Shown here in pieces: positions 35,829 through 45,062 of a DNA stretch of 64,000 nt. Position 1 is the first letter of the stretch. Every line of letters begins with the position of its first letter. This DNA is from Pedobacter zeae. Lineage in GTDB: Bacteria > Bacteroidota > Bacteroidia > Sphingobacteriales > Sphingobacteriaceae. A program made the position numbers and the translations under genes. The notes under the pieces are model-generated. The model was not told where the DNA came from, ran no database searches, and saw nothing but the letters and a program-made list of their open reading frames with translations. The stretch lies in assembly GCF_014196715.1 (NCBI RefSeq), contig NZ_JACIEF010000001.1:1160872-1224871 (forward strand), given 5' to 3'.

Positions 35829-37964
35829 TTAAGCTTGTGGCGCAGCTGGTTTTTCTGGCTTAGGTAATAAAACTTTACGCGAAAGTTTCATTTTACCTTG
35901 TTTATCGATGTCTAATAATTTAACCTCGATTTTATCGCCTTCTTTCAATACCCCATCCATGGTTTCTAAACGCTGCCATGAAATTTCAGAGATATGCAAC
36001 AAGCCATCTTTACCTGGCATGATTTCAACAAATGCTCCAAATGGCATAATCGATTTTACTTTACCTTGGTAAATTTCGCCGATTTCTGGTTTGGCTACAA
36101 TGTTACGGATACGGGTAACTGCTGCATCGATCGATGCTTTGTTATCGGCAAATACTTCAACGATACCTTTTCCGTCAACTTCCTCAATTGAGATGGTTGC
36201 GCCGGTTTCGCGTTGCATTTCCTGAATAATTTTACCTCCAGGACCGATAATTGCACCGATAAATTCTTTATCAATAGTTAAAGAAACAATACGAGGTGCA
36301 TGTGGTTTGTAGTCCTCATTCGGCTGGCTGATGGTTTTCTTCATCTCATTTAAGATGTGTAAACGACCTTCTTTAGCCTGTAATAAAGCTTTAGTTAAAA
36401 CTTCGTATGATAAACCATTGATTTTTAAGTCCATCTGACAAGCAACGATACCATTTTCAGTACCGGTTACTTTAAAGTCCATATCACCCAGGTGATCTTC
36501 ATCACCTAAGATATCAGAAAGGATGGCATATTTACCAGTTTTTTCGTCGGTGATTAAACCCATTGCAATACCTGAAACCGGCGCTTTGATTTTAATACCG
36601 GCATCCATTAATGCTAATGTACCTGCACAAACCGTTGCCATTGACGACGAACCATTTGATTCTAAAATATCAGAAACTACACGGATGGTATATGGATTAG
36701 CTTCGCCCTGAGGTAAAACTTTTTTCAATGAACGCTGTGCTAAGTTACCGTGTCCGATTTCGCGGCGACCAGCACCTCTGTTCGGTCTAACCTCGCCGGT
36801 AGAGAAACCAGGGAAGTTATAGTGTAATAAGAACTTCTGGAAACCATTAAAGAAAGCACCATCAATCATTTGTTCATCATCTTTACCACCTAAAGTAACT
36901 GAGGTTAAAGATTGGGTTTCGCCACGGGTAAATACTGCCGAACCGTGTGCTGCAGGTAAATAACCTACTTCACTCCAGATTGGGCGGATTTCAGTTGTTT
37001 TACGACCATCTAAGCGGATACCTTCATCTAACAATAAGTTTCTGATGGCATCGTACTGAACATCATGGTAATAATGTTTAGCCATGGCTTTGGTTAAATC
37101 GTCTGTATCTTCTGGCATTGCCTCGAAGAATTCGTTGATAATAGCAGTAAAACCTTCTTTACGAACATCTTTATTGCCGCCTGCTTTGGCTACAGCATAA
37201 ACCTTATCGTAAGTATCGGCATAAACCTTAGCTTTTAAATCAGCATCGTGTTCTTCATGGCTGTATTCGCGTTTTACGGTTTTGCCTGTAGCTTCGGTTA
37301 ATTCAACCTGGACAGCGCATTGAACTTTAATTGCATCGTGTGCAAATTTTAAAGCTTCAACCATTTCATCTTCCTGAATCTCGTCGCACTCACCTTCTAC
37401 CATACAGATATCGTTAGCAGAACCGGCAACCATAAATTCAAGTGTAGCACGCTCCAGATCGCTGGCATACGGATTAATTACCAATTTACCGTCGATCTTA
37501 GCTACGCGTACTTCAGAAATCGGGCCGTTGAAAGGAATATCCGAAACTGATAATGCAGCTGATGCAGCCAAACCAGCCAAACAATCTGGCATGATATTTT
37601 TATCAGCAGAGATTAAAGAAATCATTACCTGTGTATCAGAATGATAATCTGAAGGGAACTGCGGACGCAAAGCCCTGTCTACCAAACGTGAAATTAATAC
37701 CTCGTAATCAGATAATCTTGCTTCGCGACGTAAAAAGCCTCCTGGTATACGGCCTGTAGCCGCATATTTTTCCTGATAATCAACCGATAAGGGTAAAAAA
37801 TCAGTGCCTGGTTTAGCACCAACAGTAGATACCACTGTTGCCAGCAACATCGTATCGCCCATTTTTACTACAACCGAACCATCAGCTTGTTTAGCCAGTT
37901 TACCCGTTTCAATTTCTACAATTCTGCCATCGCCCAAATCGAACGATTTTTTTATTACATTCAT
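35829..37964 (-). CDS. pnp: Polyribonucleotide nucleotidyltransferase
   Basis: A 711-residue 3'-5' phosphorolytic exoribonuclease. Two RNase PH domains (about 10-230 and 315-545; [24 protein letters not shown]) flank a helical linker. A KH domain ([17 protein letters not shown], about 565-620) and an S1 domain (about 630-700) follow. It trims and degrades RNA in the cytosol. rpsO lies upstream on the same strand, the conserved rpsO-pnp order, but a terminator separates them. The 5' leader contains a hairpin and a -7-like box (see 37979-38044). Confidence 0.96.
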   Translation of the reverse strand: MNVIKKSFDLGDGRIVEIETGKLAKQADGSVVVKMGDTMLLATVVSTVGAKPGTDFLPLSVDYQEKYAATGRIPGGFLRREARLSDYEVLISRLVDRALRPQFPSDYHSDTQVMISLISADKNIMPDCLAGLAASAALSVSDIPFNGPISEVRVAKIDGKLVINPYASDLERATLEFMVAGSANDICMVEGECDEIQEDEMVEALKFAHDAIKVQCAVQVELTEATGKTVKREYSHEEHDADLKAKVYADTYDKVYAVAKAGGNKDVRKEGFTAIINEFFEAMPEDTDDLTKAMAKHYYHDVQYDAIRNLLLDEGIRLDGRKTTEIRPIWSEVGYLPAAHGSAVFTRGETQSLTSVTLGGKDDEQMIDGAFFNGFQKFLLHYNFPGFSTGEVRPNRGAGRREIGHGNLAQRSLKKVLPQGEANPYTIRVVSDILESNGSSSMATVCAGTLALMDAGIKIKAPVSGIAMGLITDEKTGKYAILSDILGDEDHLGDMDFKVTGTENGIVACQMDLKINGLSYEVLTKALLQAKEGRLHILNEMKKTISQPNEDYKPHAPRIVSLTIDKEFIGAIIGPGGKIIQEMQRETGATISIEEVDGKGIVEVFADNKASIDAAVTRIRNIVAKPEIGEIYQGKVKSIMPFGAFVEIMPGKDGLLHISEISWQRLETMDGVLKEGDKIEVKLLDIDKQGKMKLSRKVLLPKPEKPAAPQA

Positions 37965-37978
37965 TTAATTAGAATTAT

Positions 37979-38044
37979 GGTGTGTTTTCCTCTTTCTACA
38001 CACCGTTGTTTATATATGTGTTTTTGTTTTTGCAAACGAAGATA
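37979..38044 (-). promoter_or_regulatory. pnp promoter and structured leader
   Basis: The minus strand reads TATCTTCG at 38037-38044, a variant of TAnnTTTG. The transcript leader then contains a GGTGTGT/ACACACC stem (about 37979-38003) close to the start codon. In enterobacteria a leader stem mediates pnp autoregulation; whether this one does is inference. Confidence 0.4.
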
Positions 38045-38098
38045 GATTAAAAAAAACTATCTATAATAAATCCCGTAAAAAAAATACCGGGGAATTAA

Positions 38099-38124
38099 AA
38101 AGCCATTCCCTAAAGAATGGCTTT
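38099..38124 (-). terminator. Terminator of rpsO
   Basis: AAAGCCATTC (38099-38108) pairs with GAATGGCTTT (38115-38124) across a 6-base loop. On the minus strand the stem is followed by TTT. Confidence 0.82.
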
Positions 38125-38140
38125 CGCTGATAAAATTCGC

Positions 38141-38425
38141 TTATTTTTGTTTAATGATATCACGAAGCGATAAAGCTTTAATGATAGCACGATAGCGCTC
38201 AATATCTTTTTTGTACAGGTAAGCTAAAATACCGCGGCGCTTACCTACCAATTTTTGAAGTGACAACTGAGTAGAAAAATCCTTGCGGTTTTTCTTTAAG
38301 TGTTCTGTTAAGTGCGCAATACGGTATGTGAATAACGCTACCTGACCTTCTGCAGAACCAGTATTGGTTTCTACTTCGCCGTGTTGTTTAAAGATTTCGG
38401 CTTTCTTTTCTGAACTTAAATACAT
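38141..38425 (-). CDS. rpsO: 30S ribosomal protein S15
   Basis: A 94-residue ribosomal protein with the family pattern NTGSAEGQVALFTYRIAHLTEHL and VGKRRGILAYLYKKD, which contacts 16S rRNA helices early in 30S assembly. It is a few residues longer than the usual 89 because of the N- and C-terminal ends. It has its own promoter and terminator and precedes pnp. Confidence 0.96.
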   Translation of the reverse strand: MYLSSEKKAEIFKQHGEVETNTGSAEGQVALFTYRIAHLTEHLKKNRKDFSTQLSLQKLVGKRRGILAYLYKKDIERYRAIIKALSLRDIIKQK

Positions 38426-38467
38426 TCTTGAATAATATTAAAGCAATAAAATTAATTAATTGTGGCG

Positions 38468-38498
38468 CAAAGATAATGCTATTTTTATTTAAATGCAA
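38468..38498 (-). promoter_or_regulatory. rpsO promoter
   Basis: The minus strand has TTG (38496-38498), 20 bases, then TATCTTTG (38468-38475), a good match to the Bacteroidota -33/-7 consensus. The ATG is about 43 bp downstream. Confidence 0.65.
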
Positions 38499-38622
38499 GT
38501 TACCGCGTCGATACTTTCCTAATCCTTAACATCTTGATTATTAACGCAGCTATTTAACAGTTAATAAGAATGAATACCAAAGTTTTTCTATTTTAGGACT
38601 TAGATATTATCACTACCTCAAG

Positions 38623-39177
38623 ATGCAAAAACCGAAAGTAAGCAAAGAATCCAAATTATCATTAAATACCGTTGTTGGAGTGTGCGCAATTGTAACCAGT
38701 ATTTGCGCAATAATTATAACATTATACCAAACCAGATTGCAACGAATTCAGCAATATGCATCAGTAAAACCGTTATTGGTGGGCTATTCAAACAGCTTTT
38801 CCGATCAAACAAATGCTAGCCATCAATCTTATCATTACGAACTTCTGATTGCAAATCAGGGTTTAGGACCAGCAATTGTATCTGATTATGTGTTTTATTA
38901 TCATGCTAAGCCTTATCAAAACATCGCCGAAATTCTTAAGCAAATAAAGGCCGACCACCAGCTGGATTCAACAAAAACTGTGATGCTTACCAATTTATGG
39001 AAAAATGAAGTGCTCCCTGTTGGTGAAAAATTAAGTTTAATTAAAATAAATGATGAACGCCTTGGGCCGTTGGTCGAAAAATCTGATATTAAAATAATGG
39101 TTCAATATAAATCACTGTATGGGCAAGAGTGGCGTTTTATAAATAATGATAAATCGGAACCAAAAGAGGTTGAATAA
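38623..39177 (+). CDS. Membrane-anchored protein of unknown function (184 aa)
   Basis: The protein has a short basic N-terminus, one membrane helix (about 14-36; VVGVCAIVTSICAIIITLY) and a soluble C-terminal domain of about 145 residues that is probably extracytoplasmic or cytosolic beta-rich. I do not recognise the family. Proteins of this plan (short tail, helix, then ANQGLGPAIV-like beta strands) occur widely as uncharacterised proteins. It stands alone between rpsO and a decayed gene fragment. Confidence 0.55.
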   Translation: MQKPKVSKESKLSLNTVVGVCAIVTSICAIIITLYQTRLQRIQQYASVKPLLVGYSNSFSDQTNASHQSYHYELLIANQGLGPAIVSDYVFYYHAKPYQNIAEILKQIKADHQLDSTKTVMLTNLWKNEVLPVGEKLSLIKINDERLGPLVEKSDIKIMVQYKSLYGQEWRFINNDKSEPKEVE

Positions 39178-39389
39178 GTTTTTCTTTTTAAAAGCAATTT
39201 CCAGTTTACTAGCCCTTTGCCTTTCGGAAATTTTAATGGCTTACCGCCGTTCATGGTAACTGAAATGTAGCTAAGCTGTATAACGTTGAAAAAGCGCTGC
39301 TCAGTGGTACGGCTCAGATAAATAGCATCAAGTCCCGCAACAACTGTTTGCTGTGGAGTATTTAAATCATATATTTTAAGCTTTCCAAT
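39178..39389 (-). pseudogene. Remnant of a protein-coding gene
   Basis: In the 307-bp gap 39178-39484 the minus strand is open from 39389 to a stop at 39102-39104. The part outside the neighbouring gene reads as plausible protein: IGKLKIYDLNTPQQTVVAGL, then DAIYLSRTTEQRFFNVIQL, SYISVTMNGGKPLKFPKGKG and LVNWKLLLKRK. It is preceded by an in-frame TGA, has no ATG near its start and ends without a stop of its own before entering the 38623-39177 gene. It looks like a fragment left by deletion. I do not recognise the family. Confidence 0.45.
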
Positions 39390-39484
39390 TCATATTAAAA
39401 ATGCGAAAAATAGATAATATATCTTTACATCAATATGTATATTTTAAATACGTTAAAATCCTACTTTTACAAAAAAAATAAGCC

Positions 39485-39904
39485 TTGGAAAAGAATCAAT
39501 ACAGCATTTTCGAAAGTGAGTTACGCGTCCGCCCGGATGATATCGACATGTTTAATCATGTACATAACAGTAAATACTTAGATTATGTATTGGCAGCACG
39601 TTATGAGCAGATGGAAAAGTTTTATGGTATGCCATGGGAACATTTCACCAAACAAGGTTTGGGCTGGGTAGTAAGCCATGTTGATATCAATTTTAAACGC
39701 CCCTTATTAATGAACGATTTAATGCTCATCCGCACCGGAATCCTGCACATGAGCGATAAAGGCTGCTCAGTTCAGTTCGAGATTGTTAATCAGAAAACAG
39801 GAAAAGTAGTGTCGGATGGTATTTTTGATTATGTACTGATCGATTTAAATACGGGTAGAAGTACAAAAGTTACCGACGAAATGATTAAAGCCTACAGTAT
39901 ATAG
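39485..39904 (+). CDS. Hotdog-fold acyl-CoA thioesterase (TTG start)
   Basis: A 139-residue 4HBT-family thioesterase. The motif RPDDIDMFNHVHNSKYLDY carries the catalytic Asp/His region, followed by VSHVDINFKRPL. It probably hydrolyses acyl-CoA or acyl-ACP in the cytosol. The frame upstream of TTG 39485 has only one codon before a TAA, and the next in-frame ATG falls inside the domain, so TTG is required. It stands alone; no fatty-acid genes are adjacent. Confidence 0.88.
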   Translation: MEKNQYSIFESELRVRPDDIDMFNHVHNSKYLDYVLAARYEQMEKFYGMPWEHFTKQGLGWVVSHVDINFKRPLLMNDLMLIRTGILHMSDKGCSVQFEIVNQKTGKVVSDGIFDYVLIDLNTGRSTKVTDEMIKAYSI

Positions 39905-39993
39905 GCATATGGTATAAATCAGTGCATTGGCGTCTTCATCACTAAAAAAACCGGCGAAATTTAATCAATTTCATAAAAATTGGTCATCAAAAC

Positions 39994-40022
39994 TTGACAA
40001 TTGAAAATTTTCCCTATATTTG
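39994..40022 (+). promoter_or_regulatory. Promoter of the MATE exporter gene
   Basis: TTG (39994-39996), 18 bases, then TATATTTG (40015-40022) fits the Bacteroidota -33/-7 consensus. Transcription would start near 40028, about 140 bases before the likely MATE ATG. Confidence 0.65.
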
Positions 40023-40044
40023 GCTCATCAAAAAGACCAGAGCC

Positions 40045-40077
40045 ATGAAAGTATCTGCAATCCGTTTGAGGTTCTAA
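40045..40077 (+). CDS. Putative leader peptide MKVSAIRLRF
   Basis: A ten-codon frame ATG-TAA begins about 17 bases after the predicted transcription start and ends 91 bp before the MATE ATG. It ends R-L-R-F. The R-L-R (+X+) pattern is the known macrolide-dependent ribosome arrest motif of leader peptides such as ErmDL, which contains MRLRF. I infer that it senses a translation-inhibiting drug. There is no database support available to me. Confidence 0.5.
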   Translation: MKVSAIRLRF

Positions 40078-40135
40078 ATAACCGAGGATTCCCTCCCTCC
40101 GATTTTAATTTAGGTATGTACGCATCATGGCGTAC
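40070..40135 (+). promoter_or_regulatory. Structured leader between the peptide and MATE
   Basis: GGTT (40070-40073) pairs with AACC (40080-40083); this small stem covers the Arg-Phe-stop codons of the leader peptide. GAGG at 40068-40071 and again at 40084-40087 can each pair with the pyrimidine-rich CCCTCCCTCC (40091-40100), giving alternative folds. GTACGC (40118-40123) pairs with GCGTAC (40130-40135). The arrangement suits attenuation, but no fold was computed. Confidence 0.4.
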
Positions 40136-40168
40136 CATTGGTTTATACATCACAATTATTTACATTAT

Positions 40169-41593
40169 ATGTCACAGTCTCCAAAGACCCAGGGCAAATT
40201 ATCGTCTTTTTTTGATATCCTGGTTCAGTCTTTAAAAGGTCATGAAGTAGACCTTACGTCCATCAGTATCAAACGCGCAATTATTTTATTGGCTATCCCA
40301 ATGATGTTGGAAATGGCTATGGAATCGGTTTTTGCCTTAGTCGATTTATATTTTGTTGGCCACCTGGAAAACAGCAGTAATGCTATCCAAACCGTTGGTT
40401 TAACCGAATCGGTTTTAACGATTATTTATTCATTAGCCGTTGGCTTAAGTATGGCAGCTACGGCTGTTGTGGCCAGGAGAATCGGCGAGAAAGAGCCAGA
40501 GGCCGCATCAAAAGCTGGCATGCAAACCATAATAATTGCCATTATGGTTGATGTTCTGATTAGCATTGCCGGATTGATTTATGCAAGAGACATTTTATTG
40601 TTAATGGGGGCATCGGCAGAAACAGCAGATCATGGTACCACCTTCGTCCGCATTATGATGGGTGGAAGCATTATTATTGTTCTGCTTTTTCTAATTAATG
40701 GGATTTTTCGCGGTGCAGGTAATGCCGCAATCGCCATGAGAAGTTTATGGATCGCCAACATCGCTAACATTATCCTCTGCCCTATTTTTATTAATGGTTT
40801 TGGGCCGGTACCAGCGTTTGGTTTAACAGGTGCAGCAATTGCTACGACGATTGGCCGTGGTTTGGGGGTTACTTATCAGGTTTACAATTTGTTCAGTGGT
40901 AAAAACATATTAAAAATACGCATCAGCCACTTTTTGCCTGATTTTACCCAGATTAAAGCCATCATTAAAATTGCTGCTCCGGCTATTTTTCAATTCGTAA
41001 TTGCGAGCTGTAGCTGGGTGTTTTTGGCCGAGCTGGTTGCTACTACCGGTGGCGATACAGGATCGGCAGGTTACCAGACCGCATTACGCCTGATGATGTT
41101 TTTTATGCTGCCCGCCTGGGGATTAAGCAATGCCGCCGCTACTTTGGTGGGCCAGAATTTAGGTGCGGGGCATATCGAGCGCGCAGAAAAATCGGTATTT
41201 CAGACCTTGAAATACATCATCATTTTTATGGCCGTGGTAAGTGTATTGTTTTTAACCTGTGGGCATTTGTTCGCCGCGTTTTTTACCACTGATGAAAATG
41301 TGATTGCTGTTGCAAGCCAAGCATTGAAAATTATGAGCATCGGTTTTGTGATTTATGGCGCAGCCATGGTATTCAGCAGTGCGTTTAATGGTGCCGGCGA
41401 TACCTGGACGCCCACCAAAATTAATGTTTTTGCTTTCTGGCTCTTCCAGATTCCTTTGGCTTACATATTGGCTAAATATTTAGAAATGGGTCCGACAGGT
41501 GTTTTTATTGCTATTCCAACGGCAGAAGCCGGTATTGCAGTAGCGGCTTTTATTTTGTTTAAAAAAGGAAAGTGGAAGAAAACGGTGGTTTAA
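40169..41593 (+). CDS. MATE-family multidrug/metabolite efflux transporter
   Basis: A 474-residue inner-membrane antiporter with twelve membrane segments in two related halves. SIKRAIILLAIPMMLEMAMESVF is typical of the family start, and AAATLVGQNLGAGHIERAE opens the second-half repeat. Substrate is not predictable. ATG 40169 is preferred. The in-frame ATG 40127 lies inside a leader hairpin and would add 14 residues not expected in the family. The promoter and the RLRF leader peptide upstream suggest drug-inducible expression. Confidence 0.88.
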   Translation: MSQSPKTQGKLSSFFDILVQSLKGHEVDLTSISIKRAIILLAIPMMLEMAMESVFALVDLYFVGHLENSSNAIQTVGLTESVLTIIYSLAVGLSMAATAVVARRIGEKEPEAASKAGMQTIIIAIMVDVLISIAGLIYARDILLLMGASAETADHGTTFVRIMMGGSIIIVLLFLINGIFRGAGNAAIAMRSLWIANIANIILCPIFINGFGPVPAFGLTGAAIATTIGRGLGVTYQVYNLFSGKNILKIRISHFLPDFTQIKAIIKIAAPAIFQFVIASCSWVFLAELVATTGGDTGSAGYQTALRLMMFFMLPAWGLSNAAATLVGQNLGAGHIERAEKSVFQTLKYIIIFMAVVSVLFLTCGHLFAAFFTTDENVIAVASQALKIMSIGFVIYGAAMVFSSAFNGAGDTWTPTKINVFAFWLFQIPLAYILAKYLEMGPTGVFIAIPTAEAGIAVAAFILFKKGKWKKTVV

Positions 41594-41597
41594 TTTT

Positions 41598-41860
41598 TTA
41601 ACCACAGATGGTGCTGATAACCACAGATGTATTATTAAACTGAAGGTCGTTATCCTGTCTATTTGTGGTTAATTTTAAACATCAGGTATAAAACCTCTCA
41701 AAAGAATTACTGCTATGGGTTATATAAACCTGGCTGGAACGAACATCCCGGTTTTCTACCGTCCAAACCCGCATTGAATCAGCATTGGGATAAAGTGAAA
41801 AGCTAGATTGCAGTAGCCGAAAAACTACTGCTTTTGCTTTTCAAAACAATAAAAATTCAG
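41598..41860. repeat. Gap 41594-41922 with two intergenic repeats
   Basis: The first element has arms TTAACCACA (41598-41606) and TGTGGTTAA (41664-41672). The second ends with GCAGTAG (41810-41816) and CTACTGC (41825-41831), then CTTTTGCTTTTCAAAAC, similar to the end of the element at 10287-10410. No gene is supported in this gap of about 330 bp; the lepA promoter is at its right end. Confidence 0.55.
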
Positions 41861-41907
41861 CCTTCGCAGCATTCCATTTTCCCCCTTACATTTTCCATTA
41901 AAAAACA

Positions 41908-41915
41908 TATCTTTG
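41908..41915 (+). promoter_or_regulatory. lepA -7 box
   Basis: TATCTTTG ends 7 bp before the lepA ATG (41923). The transcript would start at or next to the start codon, so the mRNA may be leaderless. Confidence 0.5.
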
Positions 41916-41922
41916 CGCAAAG

Positions 41923-43710
41923 ATGAAGCATATACGTAATTTTTGCATTATTGCACATATCGACCATGGTAAAAGTACCCTGGCCGATAGGTTATTAGAA
42001 TATACTGCGACGATTTCGCAGCGCGAAGCGCAGGCGCAATTGCTCGATAATATGGATTTGGAGCGCGAGCGGGGCATTACGATTAAAAGTCATGCCATTC
42101 AAATGAACTATAAAGTTGGTGGCGAGGAGTATATTTTTAACTTAATTGATACGCCCGGACACGTAGATTTTTCATACGAGGTTTCGCGTTCAATTGCCGC
42201 CTGCGAAGGTGCCTTATTAATTGTTGATGCCTCGCAAGGTATTCAGGCACAGACCATTTCAAACCTATACCTGGCTTTAGAGCACGATCTTGAAATTATC
42301 CCGATCCTGAATAAAATGGACTTACCGGGCGCCATGCCAGAGGAAGTTAAAGACCAGATTATTGATTTGATCGGCTGCGATCGCGACGATATTATTCCTG
42401 CTTCCGGTAAAACAGGAATGGGAATCCCTGAAATTTTACAAGCTATTGTAGATCGGGTTCCGGCCCCTGTTGGTGATACTGAAGCGCCATTGCAGGCCTT
42501 AATTTTCGACTCTGTATTTAATTCTTTCAGGGGGATCATTGCTTATTTTAAAGTAGTAAACGGCGAAATTAAAAAAGGCGACAAAGTAAAGTTTATTAAT
42601 ACGGGTAAAGAATACCTCGCTGATGAAGTTGGTATTTTGAAACTGGATATGGCTCCAAGGAATGTGGTTAAAACCGGTGATGTGGGCTATATTATATCGG
42701 GGATTAAGGAAGCACGCGAAGTAAAAGTTGGTGATACGATAACAACAGTTGCCAGGCCCGCAGATGATGCCATTCAGGGTTTTGAAGAGGTTAAGCCAAT
42801 GGTTTTTGCCGGTATATATCCTGTCGATACAGATGATTTTGAAGAATTACGTGAAGCGATGCATAAGTTGCAGCTAAATGATGCTTCTATCGTTTTCGAG
42901 CCGGAAAGTTCTGCTGCTTTAGGCTTTGGTTTCCGTTGCGGTTTCCTGGGCATGTTACACATGGAGATTATTCAGGAGCGTTTAGAACGTGAGTTCGACA
43001 TGACGGTAATTACAACCGTACCTAACGTTTCGTACATTGCACATACAACAAAAGGTATCGAAATTACGGTAAATAATCCATCTGATTTACCGGACCCAAG
43101 CAAACTGGATTCTGTTGAAGAGCCTTTTATCAAAGCAAATATTATTACCAAAGCAGAGTTTGTTGGCCCGGTGATGTCGCTTTGTATTCAAAAACGTGGT
43201 ATTATCGTTAACCAATCGTATTTAACGTCTGATCGTGTTGAATTGATTTTTGAAATGCCAATGGGCGAGATCGTATTCGACTTTTACGATAAATTGAAGA
43301 CCATTTCTAAAGGTTATGCTTCATTCGATTATCACCAGGTGGGTTATCGTAAATCGGATCTGGTTCGTTTAGATATGTTAATTAATGAAGAGCCTGTTGA
43401 TGCATTATCTTCATTGATCCACCGCAGTAACGCTTACGATTTCGGTAAGAAAATCTGCGAGAAGTTGAAAGAACTGATCCCGCGTCAGCAGTTTGAAATT
43501 AAAATCCAGGCTTCGATCGGTGCTAAGGTTATTGCCCGCGAAACATTGAGCGCTTTACGTAAAGATGTAACCGCGAAATGTTATGGAGGTGATATTTCCC
43601 GTAAACGTAAGTTATTGGAGAAACAGAAAAAAGGTAAGAAACGCATGCGCCAGGTGGGTAACGTAGAAATCCCGCAATCTGCATTTATGGCGGTTTTGAA
43701 ATTAGATTAA
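41923..43710 (+). CDS. lepA: Elongation factor 4 (LepA)
   Basis: A 595-residue translational GTPase. G1 is [10 protein letters not shown]2/G3 RERGITIKS and DTPGHVDF, and G4 NKMDLP. Domains II, III and V and the LepA-specific C-terminal domain follow ([26 protein letters not shown]). It acts on ribosome elongation or initiation under stress. Length is the family norm. It lies upstream of folD, separated by an 86-bp gap with a palindromic repeat. Confidence 0.97.
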   Translation: MKHIRNFCIIAHIDHGKSTLADRLLEYTATISQREAQAQLLDNMDLERERGITIKSHAIQMNYKVGGEEYIFNLIDTPGHVDFSYEVSRSIAACEGALLIVDASQGIQAQTISNLYLALEHDLEIIPILNKMDLPGAMPEEVKDQIIDLIGCDRDDIIPASGKTGMGIPEILQAIVDRVPAPVGDTEAPLQALIFDSVFNSFRGIIAYFKVVNGEIKKGDKVKFINTGKEYLADEVGILKLDMAPRNVVKTGDVGYIISGIKEAREVKVGDTITTVARPADDAIQGFEEVKPMVFAGIYPVDTDDFEELREAMHKLQLNDASIVFEPESSAALGFGFRCGFLGMLHMEIIQERLEREFDMTVITTVPNVSYIAHTTKGIEITVNNPSDLPDPSKLDSVEEPFIKANIITKAEFVGPVMSLCIQKRGIIVNQSYLTSDRVELIFEMPMGEIVFDFYDKLKTISKGYASFDYHQVGYRKSDLVRLDMLINEEPVDALSSLIHRSNAYDFGKKICEKLKELIPRQQFEIKIQASIGAKVIARETLSALRKDVTAKCYGGDISRKRKLLEKQKKGKKRMRQVGNVEIPQSAFMAVLKLD

Positions 43711-43719
43711 TATAGATTT

Positions 43720-43776
43720 GAGATCTTAGATTTGAGATTTGAGACAAAACTTGTCTAACCTGAAATCTAAGATCTC
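43720..43776. repeat. Palindromic intergenic repeat (family B)
   Basis: GAGATCTTAGATTT (43720-43733) and AAATCTAAGATCTC (43763-43776) pair perfectly over 14 bp, with an inner AGACAA/TTGTCT stem. A closely similar element is at 49606-49649. Confidence 0.7.
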
Positions 43777-43796
43777 GTGTCTCACATCTTATAAAA

Positions 43797-44678
43797 ATGA
43801 AATTATTAGACGGTAAATACGTATCAGAAAAAGTTAAGATCCAGATTGCAGAAGAGGCAGCTGAGTTTTTAAATAAAACAGGCCGGAAACCGCACCTTGT
43901 AGCCATTTTGGTGGGTAACGATGGCGGCAGCGAAACTTATGTGGCCAGCAAGATGAAAAACTGCGAAAAGGTAGGTTTTAAATCTTCGCTACACCGTTAT
44001 GATAACTCGGTAACAGAAGCTGAATTATTGGCTAAAATTGAGGAGATCAATCAGGATGATGATGTGGATGGCTTAATTGTGCAATTGCCTTTACCTAAAC
44101 ACATTGATCCTGAAAAAGTTACCGAAAAAATAGATTACCGTAAAGATGTAGACGGTTTCCATCCGGTAAACCTGGGCCGAATGATGCGCAATTTACCTTG
44201 CTTTATCCCGGCAACACCTTACGGCATTTTATTAATGTTGCAGGAATACAATATTGATACAACCGGTAAACACTGTGTAGTAGTTGGCCGCAGTAACATT
44301 GTTGGAAGCCCGATGAGTATTTTAATGGCACGCAATGCCAATCCAGGCAATTGTACGGTAACACTCACCCATTCACGCACAAAAGACTTAAAAGAGCAGG
44401 TATTACAGGCCGACATTGTAATTGCGGCAATTGGTAAAAAGAATTTTGTGAGCGCTGATATGGTAAAAGCAGGTGCTATTATTATTGATGTGGGCATTAA
44501 CCGGGAAAACTCTACGGAAACCAAATCGGGCTTTAAGCTGTATGGCGATGTAGATTTTGAAAACGTGGCTCCGAAAGCTTCTTACATTACCCCGGTACCT
44601 GGTGGTGTAGGTTTAATGACTATCGTAGGTTTATTAAAAAATACATTGGCATCGGCCAGAAAAGAAATATATTCTTAA
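43797..44678 (+). CDS. folD: Bifunctional methylenetetrahydrofolate dehydrogenase/cyclohydrolase
   Basis: A 293-residue FolD interconverting methylene-, methenyl- and formyl-tetrahydrofolate with NADP. Family segments are [16 protein letters not shown] (catalytic Lys region), [36 protein letters not shown] and [12 protein letters not shown]. It supplies one-carbon units for purine and formyl-Met synthesis. It is closed by a terminator at 44706-44737. Confidence 0.96.
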   Translation: MKLLDGKYVSEKVKIQIAEEAAEFLNKTGRKPHLVAILVGNDGGSETYVASKMKNCEKVGFKSSLHRYDNSVTEAELLAKIEEINQDDDVDGLIVQLPLPKHIDPEKVTEKIDYRKDVDGFHPVNLGRMMRNLPCFIPATPYGILLMLQEYNIDTTGKHCVVVGRSNIVGSPMSILMARNANPGNCTVTLTHSRTKDLKEQVLQADIVIAAIGKKNFVSADMVKAGAIIIDVGINRENSTETKSGFKLYGDVDFENVAPKASYITPVPGGVGLMTIVGLLKNTLASARKEIYS

Positions 44679-44705
44679 AATCAATGGCGAAAGCTTAAGT
44701 ATTAA

Positions 44706-44737
44706 AAAGCGATTCATTTTTTTGGATCGCTTTTTTT
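44706..44737 (+). terminator. Terminator after folD
   Basis: AAAGCGAT (44706-44713) pairs with ATCGCTTT (44726-44733), followed by TTTT. Confidence 0.8.
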
Positions 44738-44779
44738 ACGTATGAAATTTATTTATGATACGTATTTGTGGTATGTTTG
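44737..44779 (+). promoter_or_regulatory. Toxin-antitoxin promoter with inverted repeat
   Basis: TACGTAT (44737-44743) and ATACGTA (44758-44764) form a 7-bp inverted repeat with a 14-bp spacer. It lies just upstream of TATGTTTG (44772-44779), a good -7 box, 20 bp from the antitoxin ATG. The inverted repeat is a candidate operator for ribbon-helix-helix autoregulation. Confidence 0.55.
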
Positions 44780-44798
44780 TTTATAATATAATTCGAAA

Positions 44799-45059
44799 AT
44801 GGATGCTAAACTAACCTTAAGCTTTAATCAGGACGTAGTAAATAAAGCTAAAAAATACGCTGCTGATCACAACATCAGCCTTTCGCGCTTAGTTGAGCAT
44901 TTATTAACTCAAGTTACTGCCGGCAATTATAAATCATTAGAAGATTATCCGGTTTCTGATTGGGTAAGTATGGTGGCCGAGGGTGAGGTCGAATATAAAA
45001 AAACACCCAAAAAAACACGTAAAGACTCAAAGAATGAATTCTTCTCCGCTAAGAAGTAA
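44799..45059 (+). CDS. DUF6364-family antitoxin
   Basis: An 86-residue protein. The N-terminus (KLTLSFNQDVVNKAKKYAA, then ISLSRLVEHLL) reads as a ribbon-helix-helix DNA-binding unit. The C-terminal half is charged and Lys-rich, as in the toxin-binding tail of antitoxins. It is followed after 3 bp by a PIN-domain gene, the standard antitoxin-toxin order. It probably neutralises the toxin and represses the operon through the inverted repeat upstream. Confidence 0.8.
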   Translation: MDAKLTLSFNQDVVNKAKKYAADHNISLSRLVEHLLTQVTAGNYKSLEDYPVSDWVSMVAEGEVEYKKTPKKTRKDSKNEFFSAKK

Positions 45060-45062
45060 TAA

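Noticed and set aside
40127..40168. Upstream ATG 40127 for MATE
   Set aside because: It lies inside the GTACGC/GCGTAC stem and adds an N-terminus not typical of the family.
40020..40235. 71-codon frame from TTG 40020 running into the MATE gene
   Set aside because: It starts within the -7 box and overlaps the MATE start in another frame; the ATG leader peptide at 40045 fits the promoter better.
41701..41860. Possible short gene in the gap before lepA (GLYKPGWNEHPGF...)
   Set aside because: The frame is broken by a stop, and the DNA resembles an intergenic repeat also found near 10380.
41598..41860. Riboswitch for lepA
   Set aside because: The structures are repeat hairpins, and the -7 box lies downstream of them.
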